Positions 51,909 through 62,532 of a stretch of 64,000 nt of DNA are shown here, piece by piece (position 1 is the stretch's first letter; every line of letters begins with the position of its first letter). Below the pieces are notes generated by a model, which searched no databases, was not told the origin of the DNA, and saw only the letters and a list, made by a program, of their open reading frames with translations. A program made the position numbers and the translations under genes. This DNA comes from Alphaproteobacteria bacterium (GTDB taxonomy: Bacteria > Pseudomonadota > Alphaproteobacteria > Thalassobaculales > Thalassobaculaceae). The stretch covers positions 1 to 64,000 of the forward strand of contig JAJEAR010000070.1 of NCBI GenBank assembly GCA_022822665.1, given 5' to 3'.

Positions 51909-52117
51909 TCGCTGCGCATCTTTTCCTGGTAGGCCAGGCCATCGACCTTGTGCGTCCCCCACAGGCCGAACCCGTCCTCGACCTGTTCGCGGTGATGGCG
52001 AGCGAGATACTCGTCTATAGCCGCCCGGATAAGGGCCGCACGAGATCGGCGCATTCGTTTGGCAAGGGCATTCAGCGCATCGATCTGCGCGTCGTTCATG
52101 TCGACAAGGGCTCGCAT
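51902..52117 (-). CDS. Ribbon-helix-helix antitoxin (VapB-like)
   Basis: A 71-residue antitoxin from ATG 52117, six bases after GGGAG. RALVDMNDAQIDALNALAKR and SRAALIRAAIDEYLARHH (residues about 2-52) form the RHH domain; the tail (EDGFGLWGTHKVDGLAYQEKMRSEW) contains the aromatic toxin-binding segment. An in-frame ATG ten codons earlier lacks a ribosome site. It overlaps the toxin gene by seven bases and should repress the pair through the inverted repeat at 52133-52158. Confidence 0.85.
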   Translation of the reverse strand: MRALVDMNDAQIDALNALAKRMRRSRAALIRAAIDEYLARHHREQVEDGFGLWGTHKVDGLAYQEKMRSEW

Positions 52118-52132
52118 CGCACACTCCCATTG

Positions 52133-52158
52133 ATACATGGTACGCATATCATATGTAT
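52133..52158 (-). promoter_or_regulatory. VapBC operator and -10 region
   Basis: ATACAT (52133-52138) and ATGTAT (52153-52158) form an inverted repeat around the minus-strand -10 TATGAT (52148-52153). Position just ahead of the antitoxin gene fits autoregulation. Confidence 0.5.
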
Positions 52159-52383
52159 TGGTGCGATGGAACCGCGCCCTCGCCGGCCAGCAGGCGGTCC
52201 GTCAAAGCCGTAGGGGCCGATTCCGGCAGGGGGCAGAATACTCCTGCAGGAAACCGACAACCGGGATCGACAAAGGGCTTGCGCCGCCCGGCTGACGCGG
52301 CGCCTTGGTGTTTGCACAATTCGACCAGAGTCCCCGGCCTGGATGTCCAACGACTGCAATTGATGTGAGCCGGCGGCCTTCGG

Positions 52384-52986
52384 TCACGGGATGCTGATTC
52401 GCAACCGTCGGTTCCGGAGCCATGGCACGGCGACGTCGGTTCCGTTGTATGAGGCGTTGAGGAGGAACGGGTTATTTGCGCGTCGCCCGATCCGGACATC
52501 GATGGTGTGGCTTTCGATCGTGATGTCGGCCGGCGCCTTGACGAAGTCCTGGAACAGCGTTCGCGATTTCGCGTTCTGCCTTCCGTTTCCAACGCGCATC
52601 GCCAGCAGTCGGTACGGTCCGCTGGCCATGAGGGTGAGCTGAAGGTCGAGACCGATCTTCAGCGGGACCGCGGCGGACAGCGCGGCCATGTGGAAGAAGT
52701 CGATCGCGTCGGCGATGGCGTTCTCGATCACCATACGCCGGGCGTAACGGTCGACGAACTGGCTGGCGGAGGTCTTCACCTGGTTGGTGAGCAGCAGGGT
52801 CGGACGCTCATGGCCCAGGCCGCGCACGGCGAGTTGTCGGATGTCACCGGGATAGCCGGAGATCCGGACACGTTGGTCGAGAACCCGGGGCGTGCGGTAA
52901 ATGCGCCCGACATTGTTCAGGCGCACCTGCTTCCAGTCTCTTTCCGGGACGGCGTCCTGACATAGCTGCAAGCGAAAATCAGACAC
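52384..52986 (-). pseudogene. Transposase C-terminal remnant
   Basis: A 200-codon frame matching the C-terminal part of DDE transposases related to IS4/IS1634 groups: LTNQVKTSASQFVDRYARRMVIENAIADAIDFFHMAALSA contains the conserved Y/R-(2)-(3)-E-(6) type region with the last catalytic Glu. The catalytic Asp residues and DNA-binding N-terminus are missing and no terminal inverted repeats were seen. This is a leftover of an insertion element, evidence that the island was built by mobile DNA. Confidence 0.65.
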
Positions 52987-53020
52987 CGCTCATGTGATCT
53001 TTCTGATGCGCGATCGGGAG

Positions 53021-54118
53021 CCTTCGTGAAGTCTGGCCAAGTCGGCAAACCGTGCCGCTTGAGGTCGTCAACCGACGGCGCCGCACCTGCGTGAAGCGGG
53101 CAGGTGTCCGAAGTCGCCCGACTTCCCGGGAAAATCGGAGAACGGGCGGACATCGTCGTTATCTCCCAACGTCCTGTGTCACCGCGTTTGTCAGCGCCGC
53201 TCTCGCGTCCCGAGGCAGCCGCCGGGCGCCCCTGTCCACGGCCTCTTTCCATGAAGGTCTGCGTGCGCGTGCCTCGACGAATGCATCCTCGAGCTCATCC
53301 GGGCGGTCCTCGGCCAACACGCGAATCAGGGCCGCGGACTGCTCGATGTCCTTCCTTGCCTTGACGGCCGCCGAGGAAGCGCGACGTGTCGCGACGATCA
53401 GCTTGTGGACCGCGTAGCGGGCGGGCCTGGGGACGTTGACCAGAATTCCCGACCGGTAGAGCGCTGCCGCCTGTGTGGGTCCATGTATCAGATAGTCCAG
53501 AAACCTGAGTGGAAGGGCATGTGCTCCCAGCGCTGGCAGTTCCAGTGGCTCGTCGCGGTCAGGTCCCTCTTTGGGAGTGAGCAGTTCGACGAGGACGCCA
53601 CTCTTCTGATCGCGCCATGCGGTTGGCTGGTGATGAAGGCCGGGACGGGCGACAAAAGGCCCGATTTGCTTCAGAGCCTCCGCGAATGCCGGATCGAGCT
53701 GATCGTCAAGCGCAACCGAGACGGAATGAAAGGCCGCGACATCGATGTCCTCGGTCACGGCACTGGCTTCCGGCAGCTCGATACCCAGGAGCCCGGGGTA
53801 GCACCGAAACGCGTGCGTACCGACGATAACTCCGCGCAACCGGAAAACCCCCGCTTTCGAGAGTGCGAGCAACACCTTGCCTGTCAGGGCGCCGATGCGC
53901 GGCAGACCGCCCTCGCGGCACATGGCCACGAGGCGACTGCGCTGCTTCGCGCGTTGCCTCAGGCCCTGGTTCGCTTTCCGGGCCTGCTCGACCCCTGCCC
54001 GCACTTCCACTGTATCCGGCCCGAGATAGCGCTCGACCCTGTGGTCAGCCAGCCGCTGGACCGTGTACCTGTATTTGCGCCCGTTCCGCTCACGAAGAAC
54101 CGGAGCCCCCCGATTACC
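53021..54118. repeat. Diverged direct repeat, copy B (full length)
   Basis: Partner of copy A at 50769-51453. It contains the full nucleotidyltransferase gene and a similar downstream flank. VapBC and the transposase remnant lie between the copies. Confidence 0.75.
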
Positions 54119-54177
54119 AGGGCCGCGTCCTCCTGGAGGCGGGCGAGCAGGTCCGCCCAGGTCGTCTGCACCGTCAA
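53159..54177 (-). pseudogene. GSU2403-family nucleotidyltransferase-fold protein (copy B) with one frameshift
   Basis: Full-length family architecture in two frames. The N-terminus MTVQTTWADLLARLQEDAALVIGG starts at ATG 54177; just after it a run of six G residues (minus strand, near 54106-54111) shifts the frame, and the rest continues from LRERNGRKYRYTVQRLADHRVERYLG to the stop at 53159. A seventh G would join them. The core GVIVGTHAFRCYPGLLGIELPEA with TEDIDVA is the nucleotidyltransferase signature of PF12281-type proteins, possible toxins or antitoxin-like modifiers. The slip could be a real decay, a phase-variable switch or a sequencing error. Otherwise the gene is intact. Confidence 0.7.
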
Positions 54178-54365
54178 ATGCAGTCGCCCGGGTTGAGCGC
54201 ATTCAGCCAGTTGCCTGTTGCCAAACTAATGTAGTTTCTGTTGGGCAGTTTAGTCCGGCTCCGCGATGAATGCGGCCTGGGTGGACGAGGACGATCTCGC
54301 GGACTGTTCGTTGGTGGCGGCAGGAGAGTGTGTTTCCGTGCATCACCGGGTCATCGGGCCCGGGT

Positions 54366-55286
54366 TCAGCCCCGGAAGCAGTTCTGGTTGTGCCAGGCGA
54401 GCGATGCGGGGTCGGGCCGTCGCGACGCGTCTTCGGGAGCGTTGATCCGCTGCCCCTGTAGTGCGTAGTAGTGCCGGCCGTTTTCGAACTCCTCCTTGAT
54501 CCGTTTGCTGACCTCGAACCGGTGATCCGGCGTGACCGTCACGTAGCCCGCATCGAACAGGTTGTGGATGTCGCTCCGCAGCAGGATGCCGTTGCCGGGT
54601 TCGTGGCTGCCGTGCTGGCTGTAGGGCCGGATATGCGCCGCCTCCAGGGCCGGCAGGGTGCGTTCCCGGGTCACCGCACACCGGCGGCCATAGTTGTCGG
54701 TGATCACCAGGCGAAAGGCGCCCTGCCCCAGGCGCGGCCGGATCAGCTGCGGTGTCGCGAACCGGGCCCGGTCTTCCTCCAACCCGCGGAACCGCCGCCG
54801 GTGCAGGCGTTCTACGACCGCCTCCCACAGCTCCCGGCCCTCGGCGTCGCAGGTGGGGTAGGTCTTGAAGCTGACGATGTTGCGCGCGAAGTTCGCCGGC
54901 ACCGGGATCCAGTCGGGTTCGTCGAGGAAGAACGGCTGGGTCAGGATTCGGCATCCGATGACGAAGTCACTGCGGTCGTCCGGGTCCGCCCGGCGGTTCT
55001 TGGCGATGAGCATGCGCATCTGTTCCGCAGAACCGGCGCCGTTCGCCGCGCCGAACGCCTTCCAGGCGAGCGAGCACGGCAACAGGTTGGCGTGGGCAAA
55101 GATGCCGCCGCCGACGATCGCGTTATGTGGGGCCTTCAGCTTGAACAGGAACAGTTCGCCCGGCTGCAGGGCCTTGAAGTTCTTTGGCTTCGGCGCCCAG
55201 AAATTCACCTCGCGAAGGTCCGGGTGCTGTCTCAGGTGGCTGAACCAGTCGCTGTCGGTGACCGCGATGACGAGGTTGACCCCCAT
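54366..55286 (-). CDS. HNH endonuclease with N-terminal PUA/EVE-like domain
   Basis: A 306-residue protein. The C-terminal HNH nuclease has Cys203 (RRCAVTRERTLPALEAAHIRPY), His218 and His241 (SDIHNLFDAGYVTV), the usual catalytic and zinc-side positions. The N-terminal 150 residues, with NFWAPKPKNFKALQPGELFLFKL (28-50) and GGGIFAHANLLPCSLAWKAFG, look like the PUA/EVE-superfamily readers that bind modified bases. Such fusions are thought to restrict DNA carrying modified cytosines. No methyltransferase accompanies it, which fits a modification-dependent enzyme. It is the last gene of the island. Confidence 0.82.
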   Translation of the reverse strand: MGVNLVIAVTDSDWFSHLRQHPDLREVNFWAPKPKNFKALQPGELFLFKLKAPHNAIVGGGIFAHANLLPCSLAWKAFGAANGAGSAEQMRMLIAKNRRADPDDRSDFVIGCRILTQPFFLDEPDWIPVPANFARNIVSFKTYPTCDAEGRELWEAVVERLHRRRFRGLEEDRARFATPQLIRPRLGQGAFRLVITDNYGRRCAVTRERTLPALEAAHIRPYSQHGSHEPGNGILLRSDIHNLFDAGYVTVTPDHRFEVSKRIKEEFENGRHYYALQGQRINAPEDASRRPDPASLAWHNQNCFRG

Positions 55287-55386
55287 GATCAGCCGGTTGC
55301 CTCCCCTGCCTGGCCGGGCGGGAACACGGGCCGCGGTGTCCCTCCCGCGGGAATGCCCCCGGGAGGGAGCTCGCGGTCCGGGCCGT

Positions 55387-56562
55387 CTACTCCGCTGCCG
55401 CCGACGCCGGCTTGCGGAACGCGGGCATCACCCCCTCCGCCACCCGGTGGTACTGCTCGAGCATCATCTGCTCCGGCGTTCCCATCGGGCACGAGAGGTT
55501 GATCAGTTCCATTCCCGGGTAGCGCGCCTCCAGCGTCTTCAGGTGCTCGACCAGCTGTTCGGCGGTTCCGGCAAACCAGGCGCCGAGATCCATGAAGTGC
55601 TGCACCCTGGGTACACCGGCCTCGTACCAGCCGCTGCGACCCTGGGTAATGGAGACCTGCTCCGGCGTCAGCCCGGGGACAAATCCGAGCGGCCCGAACA
55701 TCTTCACGTGCTCCTCGTAGAGCGGCGTGATTTCCTCGAGCGCCTGTTCCGGCGTGTCGGCGAGGTGACAGAAAATGCCCACGGTCAGGTCCTCGCCCAG
55801 CGCCAGTTCATGGCCGGCGCGGGCGGCGGCATCCCGGTAGGCCTGGATTGGACCGTCCGACATGGTCGCGGCACCCCCGCCGACCGCGCCCTTGATGCCG
55901 TGCCGGATCATGAAGTCGAGCCCGCGCGGATTGGCGCTGACCACCGGCTGCCAGCATTCCACCGGCAGGTTGACCGGACGCGGCACCAGGGTGAGTTCCT
56001 CCAGCTCGTAGCCGCGGTAGGGGACCCGTGGCGGCAGGGTGTAGTGCTCGCCCTGATGCGAGAAGGACTCCTGGTTGAAGGCCTTGAACATGATCTCGAC
56101 CTGTTCCTCGAACAGGTCCCGGTTGGCGGTCTGGTCCTGCATCGGGGCGCCGAAGGTTTCGACCTCGCGGGTGTGGTATCCGCGGCCGACGCCGAAGACG
56201 GTGCGTCCCCTGGTAAGCACGTCGGCGGTGGCAAAATCCTCGGCCAGGCGCAGGGGATGCCACATCGGGGTGATGTTGAAGCCGCAGCCGATTCTGAGTC
56301 TCGGTGTGACGTGCGCGAGATGGACCGCCATCATCAGGATGTTCGGAATGACCTCGTAGCCCTCGTGCTGGAAGTGGTGCTCGGCCAGCCACAGCATTTC
56401 GTAGCCGCAGTCATCCATGGTCTTTGCGATGTTCTCGGTCTTGGCGAAGACGCTCGCCAGGTGGTCGTTGTCGTAGCGACGTTCGTTCGCCGGCGTCGTG
56501 TGCTGGCCGATATCCGGCAGGTCGACGTGACCGGCATAGACGGTGGTGAACTTGCTGATCAT
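55387..56562 (-). CDS. LLM-class flavin-dependent oxidoreductase
   Basis: A 391-residue luciferase-like monooxygenase of the larger subgroup. WLAEHHFQHEGYEVIPN near residue 59-75 and GRTVFGVGRGYHTREVETFGAP near 127-148 define the fold and flavin pocket. It is clearly distinct from the two other LLM proteins in the window. It shares orientation with the SDR gene 34 bases upstream and may act in the same pathway. Substrate unknown. Confidence 0.86.
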   Translation of the reverse strand: MISKFTTVYAGHVDLPDIGQHTTPANERRYDNDHLASVFAKTENIAKTMDDCGYEMLWLAEHHFQHEGYEVIPNILMMAVHLAHVTPRLRIGCGFNITPMWHPLRLAEDFATADVLTRGRTVFGVGRGYHTREVETFGAPMQDQTANRDLFEEQVEIMFKAFNQESFSHQGEHYTLPPRVPYRGYELEELTLVPRPVNLPVECWQPVVSANPRGLDFMIRHGIKGAVGGGAATMSDGPIQAYRDAAARAGHELALGEDLTVGIFCHLADTPEQALEEITPLYEEHVKMFGPLGFVPGLTPEQVSITQGRSGWYEAGVPRVQHFMDLGAWFAGTAEQLVEHLKTLEARYPGMELINLSCPMGTPEQMMLEQYHRVAEGVMPAFRKPASAAAE

Positions 56563-56596
56563 TCCCGGACTCCTGTCGTGTGAGGGGACTGCGGGC

Positions 56597-57397
56597 CTAC
56601 TGCGCCGTCACGCCGCCGTCGATCACCAGCTCGCTGCCGGTGACCCAGGAGGACTCGTCGCCGGCGAGATACAGGCAGCCGAACGCGATGTCGCTCGGCT
56701 TTCCGAAGCGGCCGAGCGGTGTGGCGGCCAGCCGGACCTGGGCGACCTCGTTGTTCGAATGGCCCGGCCGGGTCATCGGCGTGTCGACGAAACCCGGATG
56801 GATGGAATTCGCCCGGATGCCGTCAGCCGCATGCTGGACCGCCGTTGCCTTGGTGAAGATCCGTACCGCTCCCTTGGATGCATGGTAGACGGCATTGCCG
56901 AAACTGCCGACCAGGCCGCAGATCGACGAGATGTTGATGATCGACCCGCCGCCGCAGTCGCGCATCGCCGGTATCGCGACCTTGGTCCCGAGGTAGACGC
57001 CTGTCACATTGACCGACATCACCCGTTCCCAGATCTCGGGCGTGGTGTCCTCGATGGTCGGTCCTGGCGTGATCGTGGTCTGCAGCGTCATCGCCGGATC
57101 GCGGCCGGACACGCCGGCGATATTGCCAAGCACGTGCAACCCGCCCCACAGCGAGACGGTGTCCGCGACCACCGCTTCCCAGGCCTCGGCATCGACCACG
57201 TCGAGACGCTTCCAGACCGCCTCCCCGCCGGCCGCGGCGATCCCGGCGACAACCTCCTCGCCGAGCTCGTCCTGCACATCGGCGACCACGACCCTGGCTC
57301 CCTCGGCAGCAAAGGTGCGCGCGGTTTCCGCGCCGATGCCAGAGGCACCGCCGGTCACGATCGCGATCTTGCCTTCAAGACGTGTGCCGGATGCCAT
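56597..57397 (-). CDS. SDR-family oxidoreductase
   Basis: A 266-residue SDR. TGGASGIGAETARTF (residues about 14-28) binds NAD(P); GNIAG replaces NNAG near 92; Ser in NISSIC near 146 and Tyr-Lys in YHASKGAVR near 160-164 are present. The start at ATG 57397 follows GGAGGAGCGT, an ideal ribosome site. Insertions around residues 100-110 (RDPAMTLQTTITPGPTIED) lengthen it compared with FabG. Cotranscribed with the LLM gene downstream; divergent from the GMC oxidoreductase. Confidence 0.88.
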   Translation of the reverse strand: MASGTRLEGKIAIVTGGASGIGAETARTFAAEGARVVVADVQDELGEEVVAGIAAAGGEAVWKRLDVVDAEAWEAVVADTVSLWGGLHVLGNIAGVSGRDPAMTLQTTITPGPTIEDTTPEIWERVMSVNVTGVYLGTKVAIPAMRDCGGGSIINISSICGLVGSFGNAVYHASKGAVRIFTKATAVQHAADGIRANSIHPGFVDTPMTRPGHSNNEVAQVRLAATPLGRFGKPSDIAFGCLYLAGDESSWVTGSELVIDGGVTAQ

Positions 57398-57608
57398 ACG
57401 CTCCTCCTCCAAGCTGTGCCGGTGCCCTGAACGTTCCATCCCTATCCGCTTGCGACTGCCGTGTCACCCGTGTTCACGCCACCGCCTGCCGGGGCGACCC
57501 CATCCGGGGCATGATGACGGTGCCAAACCTGCGCAGCGCAATTCCATTGACAGCGTTTTGCGGGCAGTCTTGTGCTGTGGCCGTGACAACGGGAGGGACG
57601 GAAAGGCG

Positions 57609-59216
57609 ATGGCATACGATTACATCATCATCGGTGCAGGGTCCGCCGGGTGCGTGATGGCGAACCGCCTGAGCGAGGACGCGGGAACCAGCGTGCTGCT
57701 GCTCGAGGCCGGCGGCAAGGACAGCAACCTGTGGATTCACATCCCGGTCGGGTTCACGCAAACGCTCAACAACCGGAAGGTCAACTGGTGCTTCGAGACC
57801 GAGCCGGACGAGGCACTCGCCGGGCGGACCATCCCGATCCCGCGCGGACGGGTGCTGGGAGGATCGAGTTCGATCAACGGCATGCTCTACGTCCGCGGCC
57901 AGGCCTTCGACTACGACGTCTGGGCCCAGCTCGGCAACCGCGGCTGGTCGTATGCAGACGTCCTTCCGTATTTCCGCAAGGCGGAATCCTTCGAACGCGG
58001 CGGCGACGAGTACCGCGGCGACAGCGGGCCGATGAACGTGGCCGACATGTACGAGCGCCACGAGATCGTCGATGCCTTCATCGAGGCTGGAGAGGAACTC
58101 GGCTATCCGCGCAACCCCGACTACAACGGGGCCAGCCAGGACGGGTTCGGCTACTACCAGGTAACCCAGCGTAACGGCCGGCGCGAGAGCACTGCCCGGG
58201 CCTTCCTGGACCCGGCACGCGGCAGGCAGAACCTGCGGATCGAGCCGAATGCCCATGTCACCCGCATCGAGATGGAGGGAACACGGGTCACCGGCGTCAC
58301 CTGGTCGCAGAACGGCCAGTCCCGTACCGAGACCGCCAACCTCGAGGTCGTCCTGTGTGCCGGCGCGGTACAGTCACCGCAGATCCTCGAACTGTCCGGT
58401 ATCGGTCAGCCGGAACTGCTGCGCGAACACGGCATCGAGGTCCGCCACGCCCTGCCCGGCGTCGGCGAGAATTACCGCGACCACTATGCCGCGCGCATGA
58501 ACTGGCGGGTCAACCGGCCGATCACGCTGAACGAGCAGACCCGCGGGCTGCGCCTCGTCGGTGAGGTTGCGAAGTGGGTTCTCACCCGGCGCGGCGCGCT
58601 GACCTGGACGGCCGGTATCGGACACGGTTTCGTGAGGACCCGGCCGGAACTGGAGACACCCGACATCCAGTTCTTCTTTGCGCATGCGAGCTTCGGCTCG
58701 ATCAGGGACCGGGTGCTCGAGCGTGAACCCGGCATGACGCTCGCGGTCTACCAGTGCCGGCCGGAAAGCGTCGGATCGATTCATCTCGGCGGGCCCGACC
58801 CGTTCGCGTCCCCAAAGATCCGTCCGAACTTCCTGACGGTGGAACTCGACCAGCAGACCCTGGTCGCGGGACTGCACGTGTGCCGGGCGCTCGGCCAGAC
58901 CAAGGCGCTCGGACGCTATGTCGACCACGAAATGAACCCGGGGGCGGACTGTGTGAGCGATGCCGACATGCTGGCCTTTGCGCGCCAGACCGGTGCCACG
59001 ACCTACCACCCGATGGGGACCTGCAAGATGGGGCACGACCCGATGGCGGTGGTTGACGACAGGCTCAGGGTCCATGGTCTCGAGGGTCTGCGCGTCGTCG
59101 ACGCCTCGATCTTTCCGACCATGCCGTCTGGCAACATCAATGCGCCGGTGATCATGGCGGCGGAAAAGTGCGCCGACATGATCAGGGAGGAACGCCAGGC
59201 ACGGATCGCGGCCTGA
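57609..59216 (+). CDS. GMC-family oxidoreductase (choline dehydrogenase-like)
   Basis: A 535-residue flavoprotein. IIGAGSAGCVMANRLSED (6-23) is the FAD fold, PRGRVLGGSSSINGMLYVRGQ (79-99) the GMC signature 1, and AGAVQSPQILELSGIG near 253-268 signature 2. The catalytic His lies in TYHPMGTCKMG near 465, and the C-terminal DASIFPTMPSGNINAPVIMAAEK completes the family. It oxidises an alcohol to aldehyde with FAD; choline, polyethylene glycol or other alcohols are possible. The ATG at 57609 has AGGCG at about -6. Converges on valS with only ten bases between stops. Confidence 0.9.
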   Translation: MAYDYIIIGAGSAGCVMANRLSEDAGTSVLLLEAGGKDSNLWIHIPVGFTQTLNNRKVNWCFETEPDEALAGRTIPIPRGRVLGGSSSINGMLYVRGQAFDYDVWAQLGNRGWSYADVLPYFRKAESFERGGDEYRGDSGPMNVADMYERHEIVDAFIEAGEELGYPRNPDYNGASQDGFGYYQVTQRNGRRESTARAFLDPARGRQNLRIEPNAHVTRIEMEGTRVTGVTWSQNGQSRTETANLEVVLCAGAVQSPQILELSGIGQPELLREHGIEVRHALPGVGENYRDHYAARMNWRVNRPITLNEQTRGLRLVGEVAKWVLTRRGALTWTAGIGHGFVRTRPELETPDIQFFFAHASFGSIRDRVLEREPGMTLAVYQCRPESVGSIHLGGPDPFASPKIRPNFLTVELDQQTLVAGLHVCRALGQTKALGRYVDHEMNPGADCVSDADMLAFARQTGATTYHPMGTCKMGHDPMAVVDDRLRVHGLEGLRVVDASIFPTMPSGNINAPVIMAAEKCADMIREERQARIAA

Positions 59217-59226
59217 CGGCAACGCC

Positions 59227-61872
<2,646 letters not shown>

Positions 61873-61918
61873 GGCTACCTTCGCGCGTGTGTGCTGGACT
61901 GCCGGACGGGTGGCGGGC

Positions 61919-62485
61919 CTATCGGCCGGACAACCGGCTGATTTCCTCGCGGACCAGACGCTCGACCAGGACCGGGAGATGCTCGTCCAGCCATGCCTTG
62001 AGCGTCGGGCGGAGCATCTCGCGGACCAGCTGTTCCACGGTGATGCCCGGGGCGCCGGGAGAGGACTCGTTCTGGTGCGCCGCCAGGGTCGCGCCCAGTT
62101 CCGAGAACATCTGCGCCGCGGCCTGGGCCCGGTCCTGCGAGATCAGTCCCGGGTCCGTTCCCTCCCCGCTGTCCCCACCCGGCCCTTCCGTGGCGGGTGG
62201 TGATGGTTCCTGGACCGTCCGCCCCGAGCCCGTGGCGGATACCAGTGCCGGTCCCGGTCTTGGCTCGGCTGCCGGCGACGGCATCGCTGGCCTGCCGGTC
62301 GCTGCCGGTGCGGTTGCCGGCACGGTGTCCGGTCGGGCGGCGGTTTCGGCAGCCGGCAGCGGCGGCCGGGTTCCGGTATCCCGGTCAGGCTCGGCACCGG
62401 CCTGGGCATCACCGGTCTTTCCGATGATACGGCGGATTGACGCCAGGATGTCCTCCATGGACTTTTCTGTATCGCGCTCGTTCAT
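61919..62485 (-). CDS. popZ: PopZ/DUF2497-family polar organising protein
   Basis: A 188-residue protein. The conserved N-terminal helix is MEDILASIRRIIG (residues 10-22), the middle is a Pro/Ala/acid-rich disordered linker, and the C-terminal oligomerisation helices are ITVEQLVREMLRPTLKAWLDEHLPVLVERLVREEI. This is the PopZ layout: a pole-located hub that condenses and anchors the chromosome centromere complex. The linker is a little shorter or equal to known ones and the helices are complete. The gene lies between tolC-like and valS genes in one direction. PopZ identity rests on the conserved ends. Confidence 0.87.
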   Translation of the reverse strand: MNERDTEKSMEDILASIRRIIGKTGDAQAGAEPDRDTGTRPPLPAAETAARPDTVPATAPAATGRPAMPSPAAEPRPGPALVSATGSGRTVQEPSPPATEGPGGDSGEGTDPGLISQDRAQAAAQMFSELGATLAAHQNESSPGAPGITVEQLVREMLRPTLKAWLDEHLPVLVERLVREEISRLSGR

Positions 62486-62532
62486 TCCTCAGTCACTCGT
62501 CATGCCGGCGGTCCCGGCAAGCGCCGGCGGGC

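Noticed and set aside
48112..55300. Search for a repeated tRNA-Asn 3' end as an attachment site
   Set aside because: No copy of the CGGTTCGAATCCGTCCCGGG stretch was seen at the right border of the island, so no att pair can be claimed.
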